From contig DAHY01000048.1 in NCBI GenBank assembly GCA_002498605.1, positions 1-64,000 on the forward strand: DNA of 64,000 nucleotides, read 5' to 3'. The notes below the pieces were generated by a model. That model was not told where the DNA came from and searched no databases. It saw only the letters and a program-made list of their open reading frames with translations. The position numbers were made by a program, and so were the translations under genes. Of the stretch, positions 36,724-45,866 are shown piece by piece (the first letter of the stretch is position 1; the number at the start of each line of letters is the position of its first letter). This DNA comes from Methanomassiliicoccaceae archaeon UBA404. GTDB lineage: Archaea > Thermoplasmatota > Thermoplasmata > Methanomassiliicoccales > Methanomethylophilaceae.

Positions 36724-37673
36724 TTAAAATCTTCAGGAACTCCCGCTGAACGGAGGCCCATATCAAAACAGCCTATGGCCGCCACCGCTCCTATCACGCC
36801 ACCGATTCCGGTTACGGATATTATCTGAACTCCGTTGTCTTCCGCGACTTTTATTGCGTCTTCTCTTTCGTATATGACGGATTTGGCACTCCAGCCGAAA
36901 TCCGCTAAACTCTTTGGTATTTTCAATCCCTGGAACACTGTTATTACCGCGTCTTCGGAATAGGATTCTTTCCTTACGAAATCGACCGCGAATTCGATCA
37001 GTTTGGGTATCTCGTCCTCCCTGACCGCAAACGATACCGCCGTGGCACAGCAGTTGGTGGTTTTGTTCGGAACCTTTGGGTTCAGTTGGGTTATTTTATG
37101 ACTCAGGAATTTTCCGTAAGGGCATTCCTGACCCAGTTTCATTCCGACAACCCAGGTTGCGCCCTCTTCTTTGGTATCGGTGTCGTCGATTCCTATAACG
37201 AGTCTGACCATCTTGGGAGTGATTATTTCCGATGTCGCGGAATGCGCGCCTCCGACTCTGAAACCGTCGGGATATCTCGTTTCGATTACGTCTTTGCATT
37301 GAGGTATGCAGGCTCCGATACCCACCGATGCGCCGGCCAGCCCTTTCCACACGGTGCGGACTCTGTCTCCTTCGACCGTCAGAGATTCCAGGCCCTGACC
37401 GCCCATTGTTTCGGACACCGGACCGAATTCCAGTTTCTTCCTGCCAATTACGGTGTTCATGATAAGTGTCTGGCCCTGGAGATCCATATCGGTGATTATG
37501 CCTCCGGCCCTTCGACGGTTGACAATGTCCCATTCTGCCGGACCTTTGGCCATACACATTTCGATAATCTGTGCAATTCCGTTTTCTTCGTCCACCATGG
37601 TATAGAAGCCTTTGCAGAAGAGAGGGCCTGTTTTTTCCTTGACTTCATCGGGTGTTAAAGTTACGGGAATCAT
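36720..37673 (-). CDS. methanogenesis marker protein 11
   Basis: 317 residues. The central stretch MVRLVIGIDDTDTKEEGATW is the nucleotide-binding DDTDTK motif shared with the archaeal tRNA-Ile2 agmatidine synthase TiaS, and KTTNCCATAVSFAV follows. The N-terminal part (GGIITDMDLQGQTLIMNTVIG) and GGVIGAVAAIGCFDMGLRSAG end are typical of the methanogen-restricted marker 11 family. Its biochemical role is unknown. ATGA overlaps on both sides with kptA and GTGA with uppS. Confidence 0.88.
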   Translation of the reverse strand: MIPVTLTPDEVKEKTGPLFCKGFYTMVDEENGIAQIIEMCMAKGPAEWDIVNRRRAGGIITDMDLQGQTLIMNTVIGRKKLEFGPVSETMGGQGLESLTVEGDRVRTVWKGLAGASVGIGACIPQCKDVIETRYPDGFRVGGAHSATSEIITPKMVRLVIGIDDTDTKEEGATWVVGMKLGQECPYGKFLSHKITQLNPKVPNKTTNCCATAVSFAVREDEIPKLIEFAVDFVRKESYSEDAVITVFQGLKIPKSLADFGWSAKSVIYEREDAIKVAEDNGVQIISVTGIGGVIGAVAAIGCFDMGLRSAGVPEDFK

Positions 37674-38350
37674 TCTTCACTTCCGTCGTCGTCATCGTAA
37701 TCGTCGTAGTGATCTTCGGGTTCTTCCGCGAGTGACAGACAGGATGCGGGCACTTTGTCGCACAGGAACACTGTTTTTGCCGCTTTTCCTATGGGGAATC
37801 CTTCGTCCGCGCAGGCCTGAACATCTATAGCCAGTATTACCGGGCATTCGCTTCTTACCGAACCTGCCGTAACGGCATCGTCGTATGTCAGTGACAGATG
37901 AACCATTGCTCTGTCGGTGGGCATCAGTCCGGTTTCAAGAATTATATCCACTTCTTCGTCGGTTGCCGGATAATACAGTTCGTCCGGTACGTCATCATCC
38001 GGAAGATTGAGATTCAGTTTTATGGTGTGACCGTAAGTGGCCCTTACGTCGGGTCCGGATACCTGGTACCTTCCCTTCGGATCGGTGTCGACCATCGCCT
38101 CTATGTGGTGCGGCCTCAGCCATTTCCATTTGTTGCGGTCGTTGCCTCTGACCATCGAGACTATGTCCCGGATGTCCACAAAGCCCTGTTCGTCCATTTC
38201 GGGCTCTCCGTTGCCGTGTCTCAGTATGGCGGCCATTCTTCTTCCGAGCTTTTCTACTTCGAAGTCACTCATTATGAATTTGCCTTCCTCTCCGCAGATT
38301 GGACATTCTTCGTCCCGGAAATATCCGTGCTCCTCACATTCGCGTATCAT
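37670..38350 (-). CDS. kptA: RNA 2'-phosphotransferase Tpt1/KptA
   Basis: 226 residues. Transfers an internal RNA 2'-phosphate to NAD. Seen: an N-terminal zinc-binding CEEHGYFRDEECPICG, then MAAILRHG, WLRPHHIEAMV, VRATYGHTIKLNL and MVHLSLTYDDA, which give the Arg-His-Arg-Arg type active residues. The C-terminus is very acidic (EDHYDDYDDDDGSEE). Archaea lack the yeast ligation route that makes 2'-phosphates, so its natural substrate is unclear. It overlaps both neighbours by 4 nt. Confidence 0.93.
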   Translation of the reverse strand: MIRECEEHGYFRDEECPICGEEGKFIMSDFEVEKLGRRMAAILRHGNGEPEMDEQGFVDIRDIVSMVRGNDRNKWKWLRPHHIEAMVDTDPKGRYQVSGPDVRATYGHTIKLNLNLPDDDVPDELYYPATDEEVDIILETGLMPTDRAMVHLSLTYDDAVTAGSVRSECPVILAIDVQACADEGFPIGKAAKTVFLCDKVPASCLSLAEEPEDHYDDYDDDDGSEE

Positions 38351-39243
38351 TGATTACACCTCTTTTTATCGGCCATTTCCGCCGCATGGACGGTGTTGAC
38401 CATTAACATACAGATTGTCATCGGACCCACTCCGCCCGGAACGGGTGTGATTGCCGATGCTTTTTCTTTGACTTTCTCGAAATCCACATCCCCAACCAGC
38501 CTTGTTCCGCTTTTTTTGGATGAATCCGGAATATGATTGGTGCCTACGTCCATAACCACGGCACCTTTTTTGACCATGTCTTCGGTTATGAATCCTGCTT
38601 TGCCTATTGCCACAATCAGTATATCAGCCTCACGGGTGTACGATGCGATATCCTTTGTTCTGGAATGTACCACCGTGACTGTGGAATCGGCCCCCTTCGC
38701 TTTTTGCATCATCATGGCGGCCATAGGTTTGCCGACGATGTTGCTCCGTCCTACGACGACTACGTGTTTGCCTTCGGTTTCGATACCTGATCTTATCAGC
38801 ATCTGCTGCACTCCCGCCGGTGTGGCGGGCATGAAATCAGGATCTCCGATCAACATTCTGCCCACATTGGACGGATGAAAACAATCCACATCCTTGGAGG
38901 GGTCTATCGCGTTGATTACCGCCTGTTCGTCTATATGATCCGGCAACGGAAGCTGTATTAAAAATCCGTGAATTCCCGGGTTGTTGTTGAGTTCGTCCAC
39001 TTTCGCCAATAATTCTGACTGGGTCGTTGATTCGGGCAGTATTACGGTCTCGGAACGCATACCGAGTTCTTCGCATTTTTTGCCCTTCATCCGCACATAA
39101 GTCTGTGATGCCGGATCTTCTCCGACCAACACGACCCCCAGACCCGGTGTGACGCCCTTTTCTTTAAGCGCCGCTATTCTGGCTTCGAGTTCCCCGTATA
39201 TTTCCTGGGAAACCTCTTTGCCTAGTATAAGTTCAGCGGTCAT
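38347..39243 (-). CDS. folD: methylene-tetrahydrofolate dehydrogenase/cyclohydrolase
   Basis: 298 residues. Interconverts methylene-, methenyl- and formyl-THF. Seen: TYVRMKGKKCEELGM with the catalytic Lys, IQLPLPDHID, DVDCFHPSNVGR, VVVGRSNIVGKPMA for NADP and PVPGGVGPMTICMLM. A folate (not methanopterin) enzyme: presence in a methanogen fits Methanomassiliicoccales, which have lost the CO2-reducing methanopterin branch. First gene of a five-gene operon. Confidence 0.95.
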   Translation of the reverse strand: MTAELILGKEVSQEIYGELEARIAALKEKGVTPGLGVVLVGEDPASQTYVRMKGKKCEELGMRSETVILPESTTQSELLAKVDELNNNPGIHGFLIQLPLPDHIDEQAVINAIDPSKDVDCFHPSNVGRMLIGDPDFMPATPAGVQQMLIRSGIETEGKHVVVVGRSNIVGKPMAAMMMQKAKGADSTVTVVHSRTKDIASYTREADILIVAIGKAGFITEDMVKKGAVVMDVGTNHIPDSSKKSGTRLVGDVDFEKVKEKASAITPVPGGVGPMTICMLMVNTVHAAEMADKKRCNQ

Positions 39244-39280
39244 ACAAACCTTGAGAGTGCATGCGTTTATATTTATTACC

Positions 39281-40084
39281 TTAAGAGGTACGCGCGAAAC
39301 GATGGGACGCCTGAGGGATTGTTTCTGTTTCGTATCCCAAATCGATGAAATGTTCGATGGTTTTTCTGAGGTTTTCCGAATTGGCGGAGATCGAATCTTC
39401 CGACATCACTCCCCCTTCAATCCGTTCGGTCATGTGCCACGCATGAGTTGCGAGAACGAATATCCCCTCTTCCATTTTTGAAGCCATATATGCGTAATCG
39501 GAAGGTTTTCTTTTTCCTTCGTGCATCGGCCAAAGATATCCGAATATTTTCTTTCCGCCCGCATCGATGCCTCTGGGTACGGGTATTTCCGTCAAACCGC
39601 TGAGACTGTAAGGAATCATCCGTTCATTCAACGGCTGATATTCGGACGAGTCATACTTTATTCCCGCTCTTTTCAATATTTCCGGAACGTCCGGGGGTAT
39701 TTTCATATACGGCATTCTGGAACAGACAGGCCTGATACCCAGCATATCTTCCAGATTTTCGCAGGATTCGTTTATTATTCTCTCTTTTTCTCCCGGCGGA
39801 AAGATTCCGGTGAAATCTTCGTGATCCATCCCGTGAATGCCCACTTCCCGCCCGGCCAGCATCCCGCCGCCTATGTTCAGCAGAGTTCTGCCTTCGACGA
39901 AGTATGTGGCGTTCACACCCATTTCATCCAACAGATCGGTCAGAATCTTCAGGCCTTCCGCCGATGAAGAATAACGGGGTGCCGTACCCATTCCCCGGTC
40001 AACCGAACCTGCCTCCAGGGTTCCCGGCAGGGGGATGTTTACGTCCCGGTCCACATCCACCGTGAAACAGAGAGACCTGGTCAT
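39281..40084 (-). CDS. polysaccharide deacetylase (NodB-like) family protein
   Basis: 267 residues. NodB-type fold: metal residues in CFTVDVDRDVNI and HGMDHEDFTG, then CSRMPYMKIPPDVPEIL and the C-terminal VLATHAWHMTE. Family members deacetylate sugars or hydrolyse other C-N bonds in rings (for example allantoin-type). It overlaps AMP phosphorylase by 4 nt (ATGA), so it is the fourth gene of the AMP/RuBisCO operon, which would be odd for a cell-surface enzyme; no signal peptide is seen. Substrate unknown. Confidence 0.85.
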   Translation of the reverse strand: MTRSLCFTVDVDRDVNIPLPGTLEAGSVDRGMGTAPRYSSSAEGLKILTDLLDEMGVNATYFVEGRTLLNIGGGMLAGREVGIHGMDHEDFTGIFPPGEKERIINESCENLEDMLGIRPVCSRMPYMKIPPDVPEILKRAGIKYDSSEYQPLNERMIPYSLSGLTEIPVPRGIDAGGKKIFGYLWPMHEGKRKPSDYAYMASKMEEGIFVLATHAWHMTERIEGGVMSEDSISANSENLRKTIEHFIDLGYETETIPQASHRFARTS

Positions 40085-41595
40085 CTCATCACATTGGGTG
40101 CCATTACATGCCGTATAAGCATACCTTCGATGTCGACGGGATTGTGTCTCTCGGCGGCTTCAATGGCTCTTTTGAGTTTGGTTTCGTTATCGGCATATAT
40201 TTCAAACAGTACCGACCCCTCTTCCACTCTTTGCCCTTTTTTGTGATGAAGGATGATGCCGGCGCCCTTGTCGTTGGGAGAACCTGCGGTTCTGGCTATT
40301 GTAACAATATTCTTATTGTTGATTGCGTGAATGTATCCGCTTTTGGGGGATTTTATTTCTGCCATGTACATTCCCGGTTTCAGATCGTCGGACTTAATGT
40401 CATAGTTTCCGTCCTGAGCCCGAACAATCTCCCTGAATTTCTTCATGGCTTCTCCGGAATCCAGAAGATCTTTGGCTCTCTGTGCCCCGTTCCTTATTCC
40501 GCCCATTTCCAAAATAATGCCGGCAAGGTCACAGGCCTTTTCCGCCACGCTTGAAGGATGTTCCGCACCCTCGAGAATGCGTATGCATTCCCTGGCTTCC
40601 AGGTTAGGACCTATTGCCGCCCCCACGGGCTGATCGGCATAAGTTATTGCGCATTCGATGTGCATACCCAGCTTCTCGCCCAAATCCATAAAGTCTCTGG
40701 CATATGTTCTGGCAATTTCCAAAGTGGGGACTTTGGTGCCTTTTCCCATGGGAATGTCTATAAGAAGATATTCCGCGCCGATGGCGAGTTTTTTACTCAG
40801 AATGGATGCCAGCATCTGTGCGCGGGGATTGATACCCAGGGGATGTTCGATTTTAATGACGAGATCGTCAACGGGCGCCAGATGCATGGCTCCGCCCCAT
40901 GCGAGCGCGCCTCCGGTTTTTTCCGCAACTTCCTTGAGTCTTTCGGAATCCAACGATACGTTGCAGAATGTTTCGACGAAATCCGATGTCCCGCAGGCAC
41001 TGCTGATTGCCCTTGAGGATGTTTTCGGCAACATCAGGCCGGCGGCTGCGACTATGGATACAACGATGGGGGTGATTTTGTTTCCAGGTACGCCTCCCAT
41101 GCTGTGGAAATCGAATACCGGTTTTCTGTCAAAATTGACGCGTTCTCCGGTATCCACCATTGCCGTCGTAAAATCTGCGATTTCATCGATGCACATACCG
41201 TTGATGTACAGAGACGTCAGCCAAGCGGAGATTTCTATTTTGGACAGTTTGTTGTCCAGAATGTCCTGCACGACTCCGTGGATTTCGTCTTTGTTCAGAA
41301 TTTCGTTATCCATTTTTTTACGGATGCTGCGAACCGAATCCGGCGCAGGAGAGTATTCGACGGAAACCGTGTCTCCCGCTTTTACTTTGGACATTGCCAT
41401 TGTGTTCGACGGCATCAGTATATTTCCGGGTTTTACAAGAGAATCGGTTCTGCTGACAAGAGCCGTTGCGACTCCTTTGCCCTCGACTCGCACACGGTCG
41501 TTTTCTTTGACCCCCAGTTCGACACAGTCGGAATCGTTCATAAGCACGGTGGGTTCCGATGTATCCACATTGTAATGTCGGACCTTGAGTTTCAT
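40081..41595 (-). CDS. deoA: AMP phosphorylase (archaeal DeoA)
   Basis: 504 residues. Phosphorolyses AMP (and CMP, UMP) to base and ribose-1,5-bisphosphate. Layout: N-terminal swivel domain of about 80 residues that distinguishes it from thymidine phosphorylase, then the glycosyl transferase core (DFHSMGGVPGNKITPIVVS, LPKTSSRAISSACGTSDFVE) and C-terminal domain. ATG 41595 is chosen: it overlaps the RuBisCO stop as ATGA and matches the family length. It acts before R15P isomerase and RuBisCO in the same operon. Confidence 0.95.
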   Translation of the reverse strand: MKLKVRHYNVDTSEPTVLMNDSDCVELGVKENDRVRVEGKGVATALVSRTDSLVKPGNILMPSNTMAMSKVKAGDTVSVEYSPAPDSVRSIRKKMDNEILNKDEIHGVVQDILDNKLSKIEISAWLTSLYINGMCIDEIADFTTAMVDTGERVNFDRKPVFDFHSMGGVPGNKITPIVVSIVAAAGLMLPKTSSRAISSACGTSDFVETFCNVSLDSERLKEVAEKTGGALAWGGAMHLAPVDDLVIKIEHPLGINPRAQMLASILSKKLAIGAEYLLIDIPMGKGTKVPTLEIARTYARDFMDLGEKLGMHIECAITYADQPVGAAIGPNLEARECIRILEGAEHPSSVAEKACDLAGIILEMGGIRNGAQRAKDLLDSGEAMKKFREIVRAQDGNYDIKSDDLKPGMYMAEIKSPKSGYIHAINNKNIVTIARTAGSPNDKGAGIILHHKKGQRVEEGSVLFEIYADNETKLKRAIEAAERHNPVDIEGMLIRHVMAPNVMR

Positions 41596-42842
41596 TCTTT
41601 TATTCCCCATTTTTCCAATGCCTGAGCGAGTTCCTCGTGTTTCTTGGCATACTCTTGCAGGGTAAAGCCGCTAAACAAACCATTGACTGCCTGGGTCATT
41701 GCCATGGCGCCTTTTCTCACTCCTCCGGGGTGTCCCGCGACTCCCCCTCCGGCCTGAATCTGTACGTTGAATCCCGTTTCTTCTATCATCTTGGCCAGCA
41801 TCCCGGGGTAGACTCCGCCCGAACATACCGGCATAACGGTTCTGTAAGGTTCCAGAGGATCCAGACATGCGTTCAGATTATCGCGGTCGCCCTGGATGTC
41901 CCCGGTCATCTTTCCGGCTCCCAGGGTTCCTATGTGCAATGCGTCTCCTCCGCACATCCTTGTCATTTTTACAATCGGCAACATGGCTATTCCGTGTCTG
42001 GTATCCTTGGTCATGGCTCCGTGCATGGTTCTGTGAACGTGAATCGGAACTTTGATGGAGGGGTCTTCGGCCAACGCCTGAACCGCGGCAAATCCGCAGG
42101 TTATTACGTCAACCATCAACTGCCTGGCGCCCCAGCTTTGGGCTCTTTCGGCCACTTCGACGATTTTATCGCCGTTCGTGCTCACGTTGATTGCATGAAT
42201 CATCTTGTGACCTTCCTCGGCCAGCTTATCCAACGCTTCGGCTATAGCCAGCGTTCTGTCCTGCATCGGACAGAAGGACTGATCCACAAGAGTTTCGTCA
42301 TCCTTGCTGTTGGTCAATCCTCCGGCTCCCGCCTCGTACACGTAATTTGCCGTTTCTTTGGGCGAAAGTCCTATTTTCGGCTTTACAATGGTTCCTATCA
42401 GGGGCTTTTCCGGACGGCCCACCAATTCCCTCAGGCCGTCGGCACCGAACCTGGGACCTTTAAATTGAGCCTGAATGCTTCTGGAAAAATGGATGTCTTC
42501 CAATCTTACTTTCTGAAGAGCGTCCAATCCGTACAGATTTCCGGACACCACGCTGAGTATCTGAGGTATTCCGCCCACTTTGATGCTGAAATCCACATCC
42601 GGGAAGGCTATGGTCACCAAATCCCCCTCGATAGCCAACACTCTTGCGCCGTAATTTTTCATTGTGTCCGCAGACAGTGTGGACAATTCGGTCCAGGTGC
42701 CTGTCGACTGTTCCGCCGCTATTGCTTCCGCGGCTTTTTCCATGGGAAGTTCCGTTGTCACACGGTATTTGCAGACCACATCGGTTGCCGGGTCCGCTTC
42801 TTCCCCCAAATGCATGTATGAAAATTGTGTCATCGTAATCAT
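41592..42842 (-). CDS. rbcL: ribulose-1,5-bisphosphate carboxylase, form III
   Basis: 416 residues, typical archaeal form III length. Active residues are all present: TIVKPKIGLSPKE (Lys175/177 equivalents), GGLTNSKDDETLVDQSF with the carbamylated Lys and metal Asp/Glu, HVHRTMHGAMTKD, GTLGAGKMTGD in loop 6, VCSGGVYPGM and GGGVAGHPGG. So it is a RuBisCO and not a RuBisCO-like protein. In AMP recycling it fixes CO2 onto RuBP made from nucleosides to give 3-phosphoglycerate. The start at 42842 overlaps the upstream stop; ATG 42833 is also possible. Confidence 0.96.
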   Translation of the reverse strand: MITMTQFSYMHLGEEADPATDVVCKYRVTTELPMEKAAEAIAAEQSTGTWTELSTLSADTMKNYGARVLAIEGDLVTIAFPDVDFSIKVGGIPQILSVVSGNLYGLDALQKVRLEDIHFSRSIQAQFKGPRFGADGLRELVGRPEKPLIGTIVKPKIGLSPKETANYVYEAGAGGLTNSKDDETLVDQSFCPMQDRTLAIAEALDKLAEEGHKMIHAINVSTNGDKIVEVAERAQSWGARQLMVDVITCGFAAVQALAEDPSIKVPIHVHRTMHGAMTKDTRHGIAMLPIVKMTRMCGGDALHIGTLGAGKMTGDIQGDRDNLNACLDPLEPYRTVMPVCSGGVYPGMLAKMIEETGFNVQIQAGGGVAGHPGGVRKGAMAMTQAVNGLFSGFTLQEYAKKHEELAQALEKWGIKE

Positions 42843-43765
42843 TCCTCGAACATACCGTCTCCGAGCTGTCTTATCATCACGTCATAAACGGAACCGGGAT
42901 GAATTACGCCCACGTCCGTTATTATGGCATCGATATATGCCGCGGGAGTGCTGTCGAATACCGGGTTGTATATTTTTACCGAGTCCGGTATTTCGCCTTT
43001 CTTTACCACTTCGTCGATACTGCGTTCCTCTATGGTTACCATATCTCCGAATATTGTAGCCGAAGAAAATTTGTAAGTTTCGCTGCAAACGTAGAACTGA
43101 ACTCTTGCTTCGTGCGCCGCAAGAGCGATCTGAGAGGTTCCTATCTTATTGATCAGGGCTCCGTGGGAGGTTATGGTGTCCGCGCCCACAAAGATCTTGT
43201 CCACTTCTTTCATGACGGATCTGACCGCGCTGTCTATTATCAGCGTGGTATCGATTCCGGCTTCCGCCAATTCGTTTACCGTGAGAATTCCCTGTCTCCA
43301 GGGACGGGATTCGGTGGCATAGACCTTTATGTCTTTTCCCTGTCTGTGGGCTTCCTTGATTACGCCTATGGCCGCTTTGCTGTTGCAATGAGTAAGAATG
43401 ACGTCTCCCGATTTTATCCTGTTTGCGCCCATTTTGGAAATGGTTTCCACGGCCATTGAAGAAATTTTGACAAATTCTTCAGAATTGAATATGACCGACT
43501 CTCTTGCTTCGTCCAGAGTTTCTGCGGAGGACAGTCCTCTCATGGTAGCCTTTACTCCGTTCCATAACGACACCGCCGTAGGACGTGAGGCTATCAGAAT
43601 TTCCGAACATTCCCTGACTTCTTTCCTGAACTCTTCCAACGAATTTCCCTTATAATTTTTGGCAAAATCCCCCATGGCCGACGCACCTGCGCGGGCAATC
43701 TTGCCCGCCCCCCGTATCGTCATGTCCCTGATGGACTCCGCTGTCTTTCTTACATTATCTGCCAC
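42839..43765 (-). CDS. e2b2: ribose-1,5-bisphosphate isomerase
   Basis: 308 residues, eIF2B-alpha-like fold. Converts R15P from AMP phosphorylase to RuBP for RuBisCO. Seen: DMTIRGAGKIARAGASAMG, VILTHCNSKAAIGVIKEA, ATESRPWRQGILT and GADTITSHGALINKIGTSQIA. The MtnA at 2936 is a paralogue with a different motif set. First gene of the operon; overlaps rbcL by 4 nt. The three enzymes form the complete nucleoside-to-3-PGA route. Confidence 0.95.
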   Translation of the reverse strand: MADNVRKTAESIRDMTIRGAGKIARAGASAMGDFAKNYKGNSLEEFRKEVRECSEILIASRPTAVSLWNGVKATMRGLSSAETLDEARESVIFNSEEFVKISSMAVETISKMGANRIKSGDVILTHCNSKAAIGVIKEAHRQGKDIKVYATESRPWRQGILTVNELAEAGIDTTLIIDSAVRSVMKEVDKIFVGADTITSHGALINKIGTSQIALAAHEARVQFYVCSETYKFSSATIFGDMVTIEERSIDEVVKKGEIPDSVKIYNPVFDSTPAAYIDAIITDVGVIHPGSVYDVMIRQLGDGMFEE

Positions 43766-43787
43766 GATATCAAATGTTAGTTCTGCA

Positions 43788-44294
43788 TTAAATATGTGCG
43801 TGAACGATTAAAATTTGCCTTACGACTCTTCGGACCTCATCGGTTCCCTTTGTCAGATATATCGCACCCAACATTGCTTCGAAGGCGTCTGATCGCATTG
43901 TTTCGTTTATTTCGGGACGTCCCGTAACCGAATCGGTATGACCGTTGCCTGTAAGAATTACTCCGTCGAGATTTATGCCCGATGCCAAAACCGCTTCAGA
44001 TATGGCACTGTTGCAGACAATCTTTTGTTTATTCTCGGTCATTGCCCCTTCGTTGAAATCAGTGTTTAAGTAAATGTGTTCGCATGCAACGAATTCCAAC
44101 ACCGCGTCACCCAGAAATTCCAGCCTTTCGTTGTTTTCCGGAATCCCGTGTTCGTTTGAGAAACTGTCATGTACCAGAGCCATGGAGAACAGATGGAGTT
44201 CTTCGTCTGACAAATCTCTGTAACCGAACGGGGGGCCTGCGAGAAACTCCCGTACCGTGCGTCGGTGGCGTTCCAATATATCCACGGATACCAA
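43788..44294 (-). CDS. rnc: ribonuclease III, catalytic domain only
   Basis: 168 residues. The RNase III signature ENNERLEFLGDAVLEF and the second metal site RSDAFEAMLGAIYLTKG are intact, and LVHDSFSNEHG precedes. The usual C-terminal dsRNA-binding domain is absent. RNase III is uncommon in archaea. The start is uncertain: TTG 44294 and GTG 44285 are candidates and no ATG fits. It diverges from an unknown Cys-rich protein across 70 bp and lies 22 nt upstream of the R15P isomerase gene, so it might lead that operon. Confidence 0.88.
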   Translation of the reverse strand: MVSVDILERHRRTVREFLAGPPFGYRDLSDEELHLFSMALVHDSFSNEHGIPENNERLEFLGDAVLEFVACEHIYLNTDFNEGAMTENKQKIVCNSAISEAVLASGINLDGVILTGNGHTDSVTGRPEINETMRSDAFEAMLGAIYLTKGTDEVRRVVRQILIVHAHI

Positions 44295-44363
44295 AAGAGG
44301 TCCGCTTATTTCAGTGTTAATGTTTCAGTACACTTAATTAGAGCCTTGGGTATTCTGTTCAGT

Positions 44364-45866
44364 ATGGCCCGGAAAAAACGGATGAAGATGCGGGGAGTGG
44401 TTCACACATCGAAACGGTTGGAGGAGGAGTTACTGGAGACGTCTGCGGAGCTTGCCGCAAATCCGGGCATACTGAGGCCTATGTGCGCCGGCGACTGCCG
44501 CAAGTGTCACTTTGACAAACCCTTCAAAGAAATCGAAGCCATAGCCACCTATGCGAACAATCCGTCCGCTCTAAAGAAATTTGCATCCCGGGGGGATGAT
44601 CTGGCACGTGCTTACGCCGGAACCATATCCCTTGCCGCCGACGGAACGGTGCCTTTGCTGGCTTCGGCCAAACTGGGGGATGAAAAGGTATCTTACGCCG
44701 TGAGAGGTTCGGTGGGTGCCGATAAAATGATTGGGTGCCAGCATTACAAAGATCCGAAGAAACGTCTGCTCCTTTACAACTCCATCGTCAAAAAAAACCG
44801 TTTGCATCTGTATTCTTTTGATGAGTTTACCGTATGTTCGAACCGGCCCAACATGCCCGAGGATTATCTTTACGATGCATTTTGGGAAACACCCTACGAA
44901 TTCAGGGACGATGAGTTGGATTGCGGACACGATTCCCTTGCCGAATTGCAGATAAGAGTCAAATCTCTGGATAAGGGAATAAGAATCTGCTCTGATTGTG
45001 CCAAGGACATTTCTTCTCTTCAATATGTTATATCCAGAATTGCCACGTCCGATCCTCTTGACGATGTCGAAGTCAGAGTCGTGCACAAATTCCGGACCGA
45101 GAAAGACGACGGAATCGTCAACATCGAAAAAGACCAGTTGAAAAAATATTCCCTGGGCCAGATTACCGATAAGGGATTGATTAATTCGGTAATGAGAGAG
45201 GGCATGTGCGACCTGAAAGAAGGGGGAGATGCCACATACATCATAGGCAACAAAAATTACGGTTCGGATCTTACCGGATTCCTCGGGGCCCTGAAAGGTT
45301 CCGAAGAAGATAAGGAAACTCTGAAGCTGTTCCTTGAGGAATGTCCTCTGCCGGTTGTGATTAAGACCGAGCGCGTGAACGATGCGCTGTCTTCGGTGTG
45401 GACGGCTCATCACGCTAAAATCATAGAACTCTGTTCTTCCAAATGCATTGCCGACAAAATAGGCGATGCTTCCAAGAAAGTCCCTGCCGATGTGCTTACG
45501 GAAGCCCGGAGAGAGTATGCCATGTCCGATGTGGTGGACTCCCTGCCTAAATTTAACAGGCCGGGACCGTACACGGTTTTATGCGATGCTTTGGCCAAAG
45601 CGGCAAAGGTCGGAGGCGCGGAAATGGTTCTTGATTCTTTGGACCGTGCCGTTGCCAAGGGCGAGAACACCCGTTCCGTATCCGCCGCTTTCCTGGCGGC
45701 CTGCGATCCCGATGCGAAATATCCTTTCAGACTGTCCGCGGAAGAAAAGGACTTCATGAATTTCCTTATTCCTTTCGCCAAACAACTGATTGATTCCGAA
45801 CCTTCGGAATACCGAAGCAACATGAACACCATGTTGACGGCCTGCAGTTCAGGAGAATCGGTCTGA
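44364..45866 (+). CDS. unknown Cys-containing protein
   Basis: About 500 residues, not recognised. Seen: a basic N-terminus (MARKKRMKMRG), a first cysteine cluster CAGDCRKCHF near residue 50, a region with LDCGHDSLAELQIRVKSLDKG and CSDCAKDISS near residues 195-225 that could form a zinc or Fe-S site, and no membrane helix. Composition is soluble and acidic. It overlaps trm5 at its 3' end by about 18 nt on the opposite strand and diverges from rnc. ATG 44364 is chosen because the frame upstream overlaps rnc; ATG 44382 is an alternative. Confidence 0.85.
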   Translation: MARKKRMKMRGVVHTSKRLEEELLETSAELAANPGILRPMCAGDCRKCHFDKPFKEIEAIATYANNPSALKKFASRGDDLARAYAGTISLAADGTVPLLASAKLGDEKVSYAVRGSVGADKMIGCQHYKDPKKRLLLYNSIVKKNRLHLYSFDEFTVCSNRPNMPEDYLYDAFWETPYEFRDDELDCGHDSLAELQIRVKSLDKGIRICSDCAKDISSLQYVISRIATSDPLDDVEVRVVHKFRTEKDDGIVNIEKDQLKKYSLGQITDKGLINSVMREGMCDLKEGGDATYIIGNKNYGSDLTGFLGALKGSEEDKETLKLFLEECPLPVVIKTERVNDALSSVWTAHHAKIIELCSSKCIADKIGDASKKVPADVLTEARREYAMSDVVDSLPKFNRPGPYTVLCDALAKAAKVGGAEMVLDSLDRAVAKGENTRSVSAAFLAACDPDAKYPFRLSAEEKDFMNFLIPFAKQLIDSEPSEYRSNMNTMLTACSSGESV

